15,020 nt of DNA from an uncultured Sphingopyxis sp. Lineage in GTDB: Bacteria; Pseudomonadota; Alphaproteobacteria; Sphingomonadales; Sphingomonadaceae. The DNA is taken from positions 1 through 15,020 of the forward strand of contig CAKZIN010000042.1 in assembly GCA_936933955.1 (NCBI GenBank), in the 5' to 3' direction. Of the stretch, positions 6,934 through 14,382 are shown in pieces (positions within the stretch are counted from its first letter, which is position 1; each line of letters starts with the position of its first letter). The notes under the pieces are model-generated. The model saw only the letters and a program-made list of their open reading frames with translations, was not told the origin of the DNA and made no database searches. Both the position numbers and the translations under genes were made by a program.

Positions 6934-7457
6934 AGCGGCTCCGTGACGATGCGCGCGCGGATCATGTCGCGCAGCGCATGTGCGCGCTCCAGCGGCAGCC
7001 CGGCGAGAACGACCTCGCTGTTATGGTTGCCGGCGGTGTGCACCACCAGCCGCGCGAGGCCAGCGGTGCGCTCGACAGGGCCCTGCTCCACGTCGATGTG
7101 CTGGACGCGCGCGAAAGGGACGATGGTGTCGCTGTGCCAAGTGCGCCCGTGCAGCACGCGCAGCTGATCGGCATCGACGCTGTGCGCCATCGCCGCGCGG
7201 CGCCGTGCCGGCAGCACGGCGAGCGCCCACAGCGCGACCAGCGCCGCCGGCACAATCAACAGCCCGCGAGGCAGGCCGATTTCCGGCAAGAAGAAGAGTT
7301 CCAAAACGGCAGCGGCGACCAGCAACGGCACCGCCAGCGTCGCACTCTGCAGCAACAGGACGCGCGTGTAGCTGCGCTCCGCGGGCACGAGGGCGGGGGG
7401 CTCGGCGAGGTGGGACGGGTCGACGGTCGACGGGTGGGCGGGAACTCTCTCGGTCAC
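6930..7457 (-). CDS. small bacterial PH-domain (YdbS-like) membrane protein
   Basis: A 175-residue protein with two hydrophobic segments (~33-56 and ~64-82) followed by one bacterial PH domain (~88-170): HSVDADQLRVLHGRTWHSDT, then IVPFARVQHIDVEQGPVERT, then AGLARLVVHTAG. This is the YdbS architecture, and it sits directly before the YdbT-like gene as in the Bacillus ydbS-ydbT pair. The frame is open to 7973, but the best start is the GTG at 7457, because AAGGA lies seven bases ahead (TAAGGAATTCCTCGTG) and the domain order then fits the family. The stop overlaps the next gene's GTG by 4 nt. It is probably the first gene of the PH-PH-recJ operon. Biochemical role unknown. Confidence 0.87.
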   Translation of the reverse strand: MTERVPAHPSTVDPSHLAEPPALVPAERSYTRVLLLQSATLAVPLLVAAAVLELFFLPEIGLPRGLLIVPAALVALWALAVLPARRRAAMAHSVDADQLRVLHGRTWHSDTIVPFARVQHIDVEQGPVERTAGLARLVVHTAGNHNSEVVLAGLPLERAHALRDMIRARIVTEPL

Positions 7458-7476
7458 GAGGAATTCCTTACAGGCC

Positions 7477-7519
7477 GGTGGCAACGGCGACCAGCCCATC
7501 CCGCAAGGGGGTTGCCACC
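7477..7519. repeat. 9-bp perfect inverted repeat in the divergent intergenic region
   Basis: GGTGGCAAC (7477-7485) and GTTGCCACC (7511-7519) are exact inverted copies separated by 25 nt. They lie between the divergent PH-operon start (7457) and the unknown plus-strand gene (7578). This could be an operator bound by a dimeric or looped regulator, or a hairpin in the PH-operon leader RNA, as the left arm is 20 nt ahead of its GTG. It could also be chance. Confidence 0.4.
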
Positions 7520-7555
7520 ATGGTTCTAAAGCGATCGGTCGGGCGGTCGTAAACG

Positions 7556-7568
7556 GGGCGTGACGCCC
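7556..7568. promoter_or_regulatory. 13-bp dyad GGGCGTGACGCCC, possible operator
   Basis: A perfect 6-bp dyad with a single central base (GGGCGT-G-ACGCCC) lies 9 nt ahead of the ATG at 7578, in the same divergent region as the 9-bp inverted repeat. Its position suits a repressor site, but short G+C palindromes are common in such DNA, so this is only a candidate. Confidence 0.25.
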
Positions 7569-7577
7569 GCATCTGAC

Positions 7578-7943
7578 ATGAACCCCATTGCCAAACCCGA
7601 TTCCGGGCGAGGGGGCATTGCGCCCGCCGCCACCCGACCAGAGCCTGGTGCGCTCGACCAGCCGACATCGCTCGAGCGGGCGATGGCGCGGCAAATCCTG
7701 AAGCGCGCCGGGGTCGCACTCGCGGCGTGTAGCTCGATGGCGAGCAACGCATCCGAACCCGCGCCTGCCGCCGGAGTGCGGGGGCGGGTCGGGGCGCGGG
7801 TGATGAGTGCCGTGTCGCTGCATGGCGGCCAAATTTCCACCGCCACGCCGCGTAGCGTGGCGACGGTCCCGGTCACGCCGCGCCCCACCATCCGCCGCGA
7901 TCCCGCGAGCGGCCGCGAGCTGCGTATCTACGACATGCCCTGA
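7578..7943 (+). CDS. hypothetical protein upstream of the Atm1-type exporter
   Basis: A 121-residue protein I do not recognise. The plus frame keeps a G/C third-position preference, strongest in its second half, and reads as ordinary protein, whereas the opposite strand does not. Visible parts: a polar N-terminus, a short possible helix with a small hydrophobic patch (LERAMARQILKRAGVALAAC, about residues 37-56), an Ala/Pro/Val-rich middle, and a charged end (RRDPASGRELRIYDMP). There is no convincing signal peptide or domain. The ATG at 7578 is chosen; a GTG at 7560 in frame is the alternative (127 residues). Neither has a good ribosome-binding site. It ends 68 nt before the exporter and could be co-transcribed with it. 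Confidence 0.55.
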   Translation: MNPIAKPDSGRGGIAPAATRPEPGALDQPTSLERAMARQILKRAGVALAACSSMASNASEPAPAAGVRGRVGARVMSAVSLHGGQISTATPRSVATVPVTPRPTIRRDPASGRELRIYDMP

Positions 7944-8011
7944 ACGGGGGCGCCGTAAGCGCGCGCCACCCATTGCGCTTTGACACCCCCGCCGCCATCT
8001 CGGCGCGGTTC

Positions 8012-9829
8012 ATGCGGCATCGCAATCTTCCCTCCGATCCGGCGCAGGCCGATCCGCCGATGTGGGCGACGCTGCGGCGGTTCGGGCCCTACCTCTGGCC
8101 GCGCGCGGATCGTTCGCAGCAGGGCCGCATCGTCGGCGCGGGCGCGATGGTGCTCGCCTCCAAGGCGGTGCAGCTGTCGATGGGCTTCCTCTACGCCGCG
8201 GCGCTGAACCGCATGGCGCCGGGGATGGAGCCTGCGGTCGCGCTCGCCATTGCGCTGGTCGGCGCCTATGCGCTGACGCGCTTCACCGGCGTGCTGTTCG
8301 ACAATCTGCGCAACACCATTTTCGAGCGCGTCGGTCAGAATGCCACCCGTCACCTCGCCGTGGCAGTGTTTGCGCACCTTCACGCGCTGTCGCTGCGCTT
8401 TCACCTCTCCCGCCGTACGGGGGAGGTGACCAAGGTCATCGAGCGCGGGACCAAGAGCATCGACACGATGCTCTACTTCCTCCTCTTCAACATCGCGCCG
8501 ACGCTCATCGAGCTGGCGGCGGTGCTGGTGATCTTCACGCTCAAATTCTCGCCCTGGCTGGCGGTCGCGACGCTGGTGGTGGTCGCGATCTATCTCGCCT
8601 TTACGCGCAAGGTGACCGACTGGCGCAACGCGCTGCGCGCGCAGATGAACGAGCTCGACACACTCACCGTATCGCGCTCGGTCGACAGTCTGCTCAATTA
8701 CGAGACGGTGAAATATTTCTCCGCCGAACCGCGGGAGGTCGCGCGTTACGAGCAGGTGGCGCAAAAATACGCCAACGCCGCGGTAAAGAGCGAAAACAGC
8801 CTCGCCTGGCTCAACGTCGGCCAGTCGCTGATCACCAATGCGATGATGGCGGGTGCGATGGGCTTCACGGTGTGGGGCTGGTCACGTGGGATGTTCAGCG
8901 TCGGCGACGTCGCGCTGGTCAACACGCTGCTGATGCAGCTGTTTCGCCCGCTCGACCTTCTCGGCATGGTCTATCGCACCATCCGGCAGGGGCTGGTCGA
9001 CATGGCGGCGATGTTCGCCCTGACCGACACCGCGCCAGAGATCGCCGATCGCCCCGACGCCCCCGACCTGTCGGTATCCGGCGCTGAGGTGCGGTTCGAG
9101 AACGTGCGCTTTGGCTACGAACCCGACCGCGAAATCCTGCACGGGGTGAGCTTCACCGTTCCTGCCGGCACCTCGCTTGCGATCGTGGGGCCCTCAGGTT
9201 CGGGCAAGTCGACCATCGCGCGGTTGCTGTTCCGCTTCTTCGACGTGAACGATGGCCGCATTCTGATCGACGGGCAGGACATCCGCGACGTCGCCCAGGC
9301 GAGCCTGCGCCGCGCGATCGGCATCGTCCCGCAGGATACCGTGCTGTTCAACGACAGCATCGGCTACAACATCGCCTACGGCCGCGACGGCGCAGGCGAG
9401 GCGGAGGTGCGCGCGGCTGCCGAGGGCGCGGCGATCGGCGCCTTCGTCGAAAGCCTGCCGCAGGGTTATGACACAGAAGTCGGCGAACGCGGGCTCAAGC
9501 TGTCGGGCGGGGAAAAGCAGCGCGTCGCGATCGCGCGCACCCTGCTCAAGAACCCGCCGCTGCTGATCCTCGACGAAGCGACCAGCGCGCTCGACAGCCG
9601 CACCGAAGCGGCGATCCTCGATACGTTGGAGCGGGTCGCAGCGAATCGCACCTCGATCGTCATCGCGCACCGGCTGTCGACGGTGATGCGCGCCGACCGC
9701 ATCCTGGTGCTCGACCGCGGGCATGTGCGTGAGAGCGGCACCCACGCCGAACTGCTCACCGCCAACGGCGTCTATGCGGAAATGTGGGAGCGCCAGCAGG
9801 CGGAAGCCGACCAGCTCGCCGCGGCGTGA
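8012..9829 (+). CDS. atm1: Atm1-type ABC exporter (glutathione-conjugate / heavy-metal tolerance)
   Basis: A 605-residue fused half-transporter of the ATM1/ABCB7/HMT1 family. It closely matches, from memory, Novosphingobium aromaticivorans Atm1, which exports oxidised glutathione and metal-glutathione complexes. The membrane domain spans ~35-330, with VLFDNLRN (94-101), RRTGEVTKVIERGTKSID (134-151) and FRPLDLLGMVYRTIRQGL (311-328). Glutathione-site counterparts are kept: Y155, R205, R209, N268 and Q271. The nucleotide-binding domain has Walker A GPSGSGKST (393-401), Q-loop Q441, signature LSGGE (497-501), Walker B LLILDE (517-522) and H553, so it should be active as a homodimer. The frame opens at a TTG (7973), but the ATG at 8012 gives the NaAtm1-like length and N-terminus; ATG 8060 is a shorter option. 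Symbol by homology. Confidence 0.93.
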   Translation: MRHRNLPSDPAQADPPMWATLRRFGPYLWPRADRSQQGRIVGAGAMVLASKAVQLSMGFLYAAALNRMAPGMEPAVALAIALVGAYALTRFTGVLFDNLRNTIFERVGQNATRHLAVAVFAHLHALSLRFHLSRRTGEVTKVIERGTKSIDTMLYFLLFNIAPTLIELAAVLVIFTLKFSPWLAVATLVVVAIYLAFTRKVTDWRNALRAQMNELDTLTVSRSVDSLLNYETVKYFSAEPREVARYEQVAQKYANAAVKSENSLAWLNVGQSLITNAMMAGAMGFTVWGWSRGMFSVGDVALVNTLLMQLFRPLDLLGMVYRTIRQGLVDMAAMFALTDTAPEIADRPDAPDLSVSGAEVRFENVRFGYEPDREILHGVSFTVPAGTSLAIVGPSGSGKSTIARLLFRFFDVNDGRILIDGQDIRDVAQASLRRAIGIVPQDTVLFNDSIGYNIAYGRDGAGEAEVRAAAEGAAIGAFVESLPQGYDTEVGERGLKLSGGEKQRVAIARTLLKNPPLLILDEATSALDSRTEAAILDTLERVAANRTSIVIAHRLSTVMRADRILVLDRGHVRESGTHAELLTANGVYAEMWERQQAEADQLAAA

Positions 9830-9835
9830 CGTTCA

Positions 9836-9853
9836 GCGCCGCGACAGCGGCGC
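9836..9853 (+). terminator. hairpin after the Atm1-type gene, weak terminator candidate
   Basis: GCGCCGC (9836-9842) and GCGGCGC (9847-9853) form a 7-bp stem with a GACA tetraloop seven bases after the stop codon. A second tiny hairpin (GGCG...CGCC, 9855-9868) follows. There is no U-tract, so it may only stabilise the 3' end. Confidence 0.35.
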
Positions 9854-10007
9854 AGGCGCAACTTCGCCTCCAACACGCCTCGCGACGCATACCGCCCCTT
9901 GCTCACGGGCAGGCGGCGCGTCAGAGGTGTTGCACCGGTCCGTGAAGGCGCGAGGGGCGATCTTTCGTGCGCGTCGTCAGTCGGACAAGTCTTGGAGAGA
10001 CGCTTCG

Positions 10008-12224
10008 ATGCCGCATTCCCCCCGCCGCGCGCGCCGCGCCGCGACCCTTGCCACCCTGCTCGCCGCGACCAGCGCGCTCGCCGCCTGCGCCACGACGGAA
10101 ACTGGAACGATGACGACCGACGGCAGCACTGCCGCTCGCCCGACCACCGCGGCGACGACCCCGCTGCCGGCCGGCAATGTCCTCACCGAAGCGTGGACCG
10201 GCCCCTACAGCGGCGTGCCTGCGTGGGACCGGCTGCGCACCGCCGACTTCCCCGCCGCCTTCGAGCGCGCGATGGCGGAGATGCGCGGCGAATATGCGGC
10301 GATCAAGAACAACCCCGCGCCCGCAACCTTCGACAATGTGTTCGTGCCGATGATGCGTGCGGGCCAGACCTTCAGCCGCGTCTATTCCTACTGGGGTGTG
10401 CAGACCTCCAACCTCTCGAACCCCGAAGTCCAGCGGCTCGAGGCCGAGTGGGAGCCGCGGCTCAGCGCCTTTTTTGACGAGATGCGGCTCGACCCGGCGA
10501 TGTTCGCGCGGGTGAAGTCGGTCTACGACCGTCGCGACGCGCTTGGCCTCAATGCCCAGCAGCGCCGCATCGTCGAGCGCTCTTACGAGGAATATGTGCG
10601 CAACGGCGCCAACCTCGACCCCGCGGGCAAGGCGCAGCTGACGCAGATCAACACCCAGCTCGCCGGGCTGTTCGCGGAGTTCTCCGCCAAGCTGCTCGCC
10701 GACGAACAGACCTACACCTTCGTCACCGACCGGGCGAAGCTGGCCGGGCTCGAGCCCGCGTTCGTCGAAAGCCTCGCCGCGGCCGCGACCGCGCAGGGGC
10801 GCACCGGGCAGTGGGCGATCAAGAACACCCGCTCGAGCGTGCAGCCGGTGCTCCAGTTCGCGCAGGATCGCGGGCTGCGCCAGCAGGTGTGGCAGGCGTT
10901 CACGCGGCGTGGTGACAATCCGGGCGCCAACAATACCGGCGCGACGATCGCGCGCATCCTCGAGCTGCGGCAACAGCGTGCACGGCTGCTCGGCTTCGAG
11001 AACCATGCGCAATATCGCATGCAGGACACGATGGCGAAGTCGCCCGATCGCGCGATGGATCTGATGATGCGCGTCTGGCGCCCTGCGGTCGCGCGAGTGC
11101 GCGAAGAAGTGCGCGACATGCAGGCGATCGCCGACCAGGAGGCGCGCACCAACCGCACGCAGCCGATCACGATCGAGCCGTGGGACTATCGTTTCTACGC
11201 CGAAAAGGTTCGCAAGCAGAAGTACGACCTCTCCGAAGACGAGGTGAAGCCGTACCTCCAGCTCGACAAGATGGTCGAGGCGATGTTCTGGTCGGCGGGC
11301 GAGCTCTACGGGCTCAACTTCCGTGAGAACACTGGGACAATCCCCGTGTTCGAGCCTGCCGTGCGCACCTTCGAGGTGACCAACCGCCAGACGGGCGCGC
11401 ATGTCGGCGTGCTCTACCTCGACAATTACGCGCGCGACGGGAAGCGGTCGGGGGCGTGGATGACCACCTACCGCGACCAGCGCCGCATGGCGCCGGCGCA
11501 GACGGTGATAGCGTCGAACAACAACAACTTCACCCGCGCCGCCGCGGGGCAGCCGACGCTGATCAGCCTCGACGATGCCTCGACGCTGTTCCATGAATTC
11601 GGCCACGGCATCCATTATCTGCTGCAGAATGTGGAGTATCCCGCGCTCGCCGAAGTGCCGCGCGACTTCGTCGAATATCCGAGCCAGGTGAACGAGAATT
11701 GGCTCACGACGCCGCAGGTCCTCAGCCGCTTCGCGCGTCACTACCAGACCAACCAGCCGATGCCGCAGTCGCTGATCGACAAGATCACCAACAGCGGCAA
11801 GTTCAACCAGGGCTTCGACACGGTCGAGTATCTCGCAAGCGCGATCCTCGACATGCAGCTGCACAACCGCTCGACCCCGGTGACCGACATTGCCGCGTTC
11901 GAGCGCACCGCGCTGGCGGAACTCGGCATGCCGCGGGAGATGGTGATGCGTCACCGCCTGCCGCAGTTCGGGCACCTGTTCAGCTCCGACGCCTACTCGG
12001 CGGGCTATTACAGCTACCTGTGGTCGGAGACGATGGACGCGGACACCTGGGCGGCGTTCACCGAAGCGGGCAATCCGTTCGACCGCGCAACGGCCGACCG
12101 CTTCCGCTCGCTGCTGTTGTCGACCGGCAACGAAACCGACCGCGCCGAGGCCTATCGCGCCTTCCGCGGTCGCGACCCCGACGTGCGCGCGCTGCTCGCC
12201 AAGCGAGGCTTCCCGACCAACTGA
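10008..12224 (+). CDS. M3-family zinc metallopeptidase (Dcp-like), predicted lipoprotein
   Basis: A 738-residue oligopeptidase of family M3 (thimet oligopeptidase / peptidyl-dipeptidase Dcp type). The zinc site is intact: LFHEFGHGIHYLL with H529, E530 and H533, and the downstream ligand E556 in DFVEYPSQVNENW. The conserved substrate-side motif FGHLFSSDAYSAGYYSYLW (654-672) is present. The N-terminus is a lipoprotein signal: RRARR, a hydrophobic stretch, and the lipobox LAAC with C27, followed by a Thr/Ala-rich linker to ~55. It therefore acts outside the cytoplasm, probably periplasmic and membrane-anchored, trimming oligopeptides. The ATG at 10008 has GGAGA nine bases ahead (9994-9998); the longer upstream frame lacks homology. 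Dcp of E. coli is cytosolic, so an exported form is a variant seen in several Gram-negatives. A strong terminator follows. Confidence 0.94.
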   Translation: MPHSPRRARRAATLATLLAATSALAACATTETGTMTTDGSTAARPTTAATTPLPAGNVLTEAWTGPYSGVPAWDRLRTADFPAAFERAMAEMRGEYAAIKNNPAPATFDNVFVPMMRAGQTFSRVYSYWGVQTSNLSNPEVQRLEAEWEPRLSAFFDEMRLDPAMFARVKSVYDRRDALGLNAQQRRIVERSYEEYVRNGANLDPAGKAQLTQINTQLAGLFAEFSAKLLADEQTYTFVTDRAKLAGLEPAFVESLAAAATAQGRTGQWAIKNTRSSVQPVLQFAQDRGLRQQVWQAFTRRGDNPGANNTGATIARILELRQQRARLLGFENHAQYRMQDTMAKSPDRAMDLMMRVWRPAVARVREEVRDMQAIADQEARTNRTQPITIEPWDYRFYAEKVRKQKYDLSEDEVKPYLQLDKMVEAMFWSAGELYGLNFRENTGTIPVFEPAVRTFEVTNRQTGAHVGVLYLDNYARDGKRSGAWMTTYRDQRRMAPAQTVIASNNNNFTRAAAGQPTLISLDDASTLFHEFGHGIHYLLQNVEYPALAEVPRDFVEYPSQVNENWLTTPQVLSRFARHYQTNQPMPQSLIDKITNSGKFNQGFDTVEYLASAILDMQLHNRSTPVTDIAAFERTALAELGMPREMVMRHRLPQFGHLFSSDAYSAGYYSYLWSETMDADTWAAFTEAGNPFDRATADRFRSLLLSTGNETDRAEAYRAFRGRDPDVRALLAKRGFPTN

Positions 12225-12242
12225 TCGGGTGAGCTGAGCAAC

Positions 12243-12277
12243 GGGCCGGCCTCCCTCCGGGGAGCGCCGGCCCTTTT
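12243..12277 (+). terminator. intrinsic terminator after the M3 peptidase gene
   Basis: GGGCCGGC (12243-12250) pairs exactly with GCCGGCCC (12266-12273), extended inward by CTCC/GGAG (12251-12254 with 12261-12264), and is followed by TTTT (12274-12277). It lies 19 nt after the peptidase stop and only five bases from the end of convergent tadA, so it could also halt transcription arriving from tadA, although the U-tract favours the plus strand. Confidence 0.85.
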
Positions 12278-12281
12278 GCGT

Positions 12282-12743
12282 TCAGCCGCGACGCTCCGCG
12301 AAAAAAGTGCGCAGCAGCTCCGCGCTCTCTTCTGCGAGCACGCCGCCGTAGCAGTCGGGGCGATGGTGGATCGTGGGCTGGCTGAACAGGCGCGGGCCGT
12401 GCACGACCGCGCCGCCCTTGGGATCGTCGGCGCCCCAGTAGAGACGCGCGATGCGGGCGTGCGCGATCGCACCCGCGCACATTGCGCACGGCTCGAGCGT
12501 CACCCACAGCTCGCACTCCGTCAGCCGCTCGCTGCCGAGGTTCCGCGCCGCCGCGCGCATCGCGACGATCTCCGCGTGCGCGGAGGGGTCACACTGCGCG
12601 CGCGGGGCGTTGGCGCCCTCCCCGACGATGGCGCCGCGGTGCACGACCACCGCGCCCACCGGCACTTCCCCGGCGACGGCAGCGGCGCGCGCCAGCTCCA
12701 GCGCGCGCGCCATGTGGGGGGAGGGGGGGAAGGGGGAGAGCAT
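12282..12743 (-). CDS. tadA: tRNA-specific adenosine deaminase TadA
   Basis: A 153-residue zinc deaminase that converts the wobble adenosine of tRNA-Arg(ACG) to inosine, normally essential. The cytidine/deoxycytidylate-deaminase-type zinc site is complete: H56-A-E58 (in DPSAHAEIVAMR) and P85-C86-A-M-C89 (in VTLEPCAMCAGAIAHARI). The downstream YWGADDPKGGAV (102-113) and the C-terminal aromatic/charged end (ELLRTFFAERR) are typical of TadA, as is EVPVGAVVV (26-34). The start is taken as ATG 12743; ATG 12713 (M11) is equally possible, because the first ten residues are proline-rich and not conserved, and neither start has a clear Shine-Dalgarno. It is divergent from rpmB, 100 nt away, and convergent with the M3 gene. 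Distinct guanine-deaminase relatives are less likely given the motif set. Confidence 0.95.
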   Translation of the reverse strand: MLSPFPPSPHMARALELARAAAVAGEVPVGAVVVHRGAIVGEGANAPRAQCDPSAHAEIVAMRAAARNLGSERLTECELWVTLEPCAMCAGAIAHARIARLYWGADDPKGGAVVHGPRLFSQPTIHHRPDCYGGVLAEESAELLRTFFAERRG

Positions 12744-12773
12744 CGCCCGCGCCGATACAGAAGGTCAGGCGGG

Positions 12774-12802
12774 TTGACGAATCTCCGCAGGCTGACTAAG
12801 CG
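12774..12802 (+). promoter_or_regulatory. probable sigma-70-type promoter of rpmB
   Basis: TTGACG (12774-12779) is followed after 17 nt by TAAGCG (12797-12802), leaving a leader of roughly 35 nt to the rpmB ATG. The -35 match is strong and the -10 partial; the layout resembles the promoter candidate ahead of the tRNA-Glu pair. It fits the expectation that rpmB is transcribed alone here. Confidence 0.45.
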
Positions 12803-12843
12803 CGCAGCCTTTCCGGCCACGGTCGAACACAGGATTTCAAGTC

Positions 12844-13149
12844 ATGTCGCGCATCTGCGAACTGACGGGCAAGGGCCGTCAGGTGGGTCACAATGTGAGC
12901 CATGCCAACAACAAGACCAAGCGCACCTTCCTTCCCAACCTGCACAATGTGACGCTGATCAGCGACGCACTGGGGCAGAGCGTGAAGCTGCGCGTATCGA
13001 CCCACGGCCTGCGCTCGGTGGAGCACAATGGCGGGCTCGACAACTGGCTGGTCAAGACGAAGGACGATCAGCTGTCGCTGAAGGCGCGCCGCCTGAAGCG
13101 CGACATCGTCAAGAAGCTCGCGGGCGGCACGGAAGCTGCCGCCGCCTGA
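12844..13149 (+). CDS. rpmB: 50S ribosomal protein L28
   Basis: A 101-residue L28, a small basic protein of the large ribosomal subunit. The beginning is diagnostic: SRICELTGKGRQVGHNVSHA, then NNKTKRTFLPNLHNVTL with the usual run of basic residues, and a middle LRVSTHGLRSVEH. The C-terminus is long (KARRLKRDIVKKLAGGTEAA), as usual in alphaproteobacterial L28, which is longer than the ~78-residue E. coli form. No zinc-binding cysteine set (C-, zinc-independent type; only one Cys). The ATG at 12844 has AGGA at 12831-12834 nine bases ahead. It has its own promoter candidate and ends before a hairpin. rpmG (L33) is not adjacent, unlike in E. coli. Confidence 0.97.
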   Translation: MSRICELTGKGRQVGHNVSHANNKTKRTFLPNLHNVTLISDALGQSVKLRVSTHGLRSVEHNGGLDNWLVKTKDDQLSLKARRLKRDIVKKLAGGTEAAAA

Positions 13150-13176
13150 TTCGGGGCCTTTCCGCCCACAGTTTTT

Positions 13177-13212
13177 CGAAACCCCCGTTGCGGCGACGCG
13201 GCGGGGGTTTCG
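13177..13212. terminator. 11-bp hairpin between convergent rpmB and the phytase-like gene
   Basis: CGAAACCCCCG (13177-13187) is perfectly complementary to CGGGGGTTTCG (13202-13212), with a 14-nt loop. It starts 27 nt after the rpmB stop and ends two bases before the end of the minus-strand gene. The arms carry AAA/TTT next to the C/G run, so each strand has a short U stretch inside the stem rather than after it. It probably ends transcription from both sides. Confidence 0.65.
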
Positions 13213-13213
13213 C

Positions 13214-14197
13214 TTATTCAGGCCAGCGTAGCTTGAGCAGCAGGCTGCGCTGCCAGCGATGGGCGTTGTCGTCACTCACCAGCCAGATGAAGCGCTCGCC
13301 GCGCTCGTGAGTGACCGCGATCCCCTCATAGTTATCCTGCCAATCGCCCGCAGGCACGCGCGCGAGCAGGCGCGCTTCGATCGGTCCGTCGCCGCGGAGC
13401 TGGCGCGCGTCGACCACCGCGATGGCGCTATCCCATCGCCACGGCAGGCCGAAACTGCGATGGAGCACGAGCACGCGCCCGTCATGCAGCGCGGTCGCAT
13501 CCGTCACCGCTCCTCGGTCTTCGGTCGCGTAACGCCGCACGCTCGGCGCAGTGACGTCCGAAAAGGGGTCGCCGCCATAGGTGAGCGCAACGGACCCGCC
13601 AGCGTCGTCCCACAGGCGTTCCGAGAGTACGAGCAGGCGACCGTCGGCCAACCAGGTCATCGCCTCCGGCCCTGAATTGTTGGTCCAGCGCCGCATCGGG
13701 GGGTCGCGACGAAATCGCGTTGCGCGCAACTGGTCGTCGGCGAGCGCCAGTCGCGGCGGGGCTTCGAGCCCGGCGATCCACCCGCCGTCACGTCGCGCCA
13801 CGATCGATTCGGTATCAAACCTCGTCGAATTGCCGCGCTGCCCGGCTCGCGCGGTCAGCTGATCCCAGCGTTGGTCGAGCAGCCGTCTGTCGGCCCCGAT
13901 CCGCAGCGAAAGCAGCCGGCCCGAATCGGTGAGCAGCACGACGCTCGTCGCGCCGGTGCGGGGCTCCGGCGCGACCTTCGCAAAGGCGGAGAATCCGCCC
14001 AGTCGCCGGTCGGGCGCGACGATCTCCCATGCGGCAACCATCTCGAGCGGACCGAAATGCGCGGTTCCCGTTGCGAGCGGAACCAGCGCGACCGGCGCGT
14101 TGAGGGGCTGCGGGCGGCGAACCCTCGTCGTCGACAGGAGCATCAGCAGCGCCGCGACCATGGCGCCGATCAGCGTGGAAAGGCGTCGCCGCGACAT
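13214..14197 (-). CDS. esterase-like activity of phytase family protein, signal-bearing
   Basis: A 327-residue protein of the 'phytase-like' (esterase-like activity of phytase) beta-propeller family common in sphingomonads; the real substrate is not known. Family marks: GGFSAF (67-72), VVLLTDSGRLLSLRIG (86-101), FDTESIV (127-133), NNSGPEAM (173-180), TDATALHDGRVLVLHR (232-247) and DNYEGIAV (288-295) with SDDN (308-311). The N-terminus MSRRRLSTLIGAMVAALLML is a basic stretch plus a hydrophobic core, so the protein is exported or membrane-anchored; no clear cleavage site is seen. The ATG at 14197 is chosen for this signal. The frame extends to 14326, but that part has poor coding character. No Shine-Dalgarno is visible at any candidate start. 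Confidence 0.82.
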   Translation of the reverse strand: MSRRRLSTLIGAMVAALLMLLSTTRVRRPQPLNAPVALVPLATGTAHFGPLEMVAAWEIVAPDRRLGGFSAFAKVAPEPRTGATSVVLLTDSGRLLSLRIGADRRLLDQRWDQLTARAGQRGNSTRFDTESIVARRDGGWIAGLEAPPRLALADDQLRATRFRRDPPMRRWTNNSGPEAMTWLADGRLLVLSERLWDDAGGSVALTYGGDPFSDVTAPSVRRYATEDRGAVTDATALHDGRVLVLHRSFGLPWRWDSAIAVVDARQLRGDGPIEARLLARVPAGDWQDNYEGIAVTHERGERFIWLVSDDNAHRWQRSLLLKLRWPE

Positions 14198-14382
14198 GAC
14201 GCGGGCGCTTTGTCGCAGCAATCGTTCGCTCGCAAGCGTGGGAACTTCGGCCCGTCTGCGCATGAACGCCACGCAACCGTGCCGTTCAGCATCGATGCAA
14301 GCTGGTTCTCGCATTTCTGACGTCACGATCCGCTGCGCTGTCCCCCCCCATCAGCCACCAGGACGTCGACCGGAGAGAAGCG

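Noticed and set aside
14241..14267. GGAAC as the -35 element of an EcfG-type general stress promoter ahead of the glycine-zipper gene
   Set aside because: No CGTT-like -10 occurs 16-17 nt downstream.
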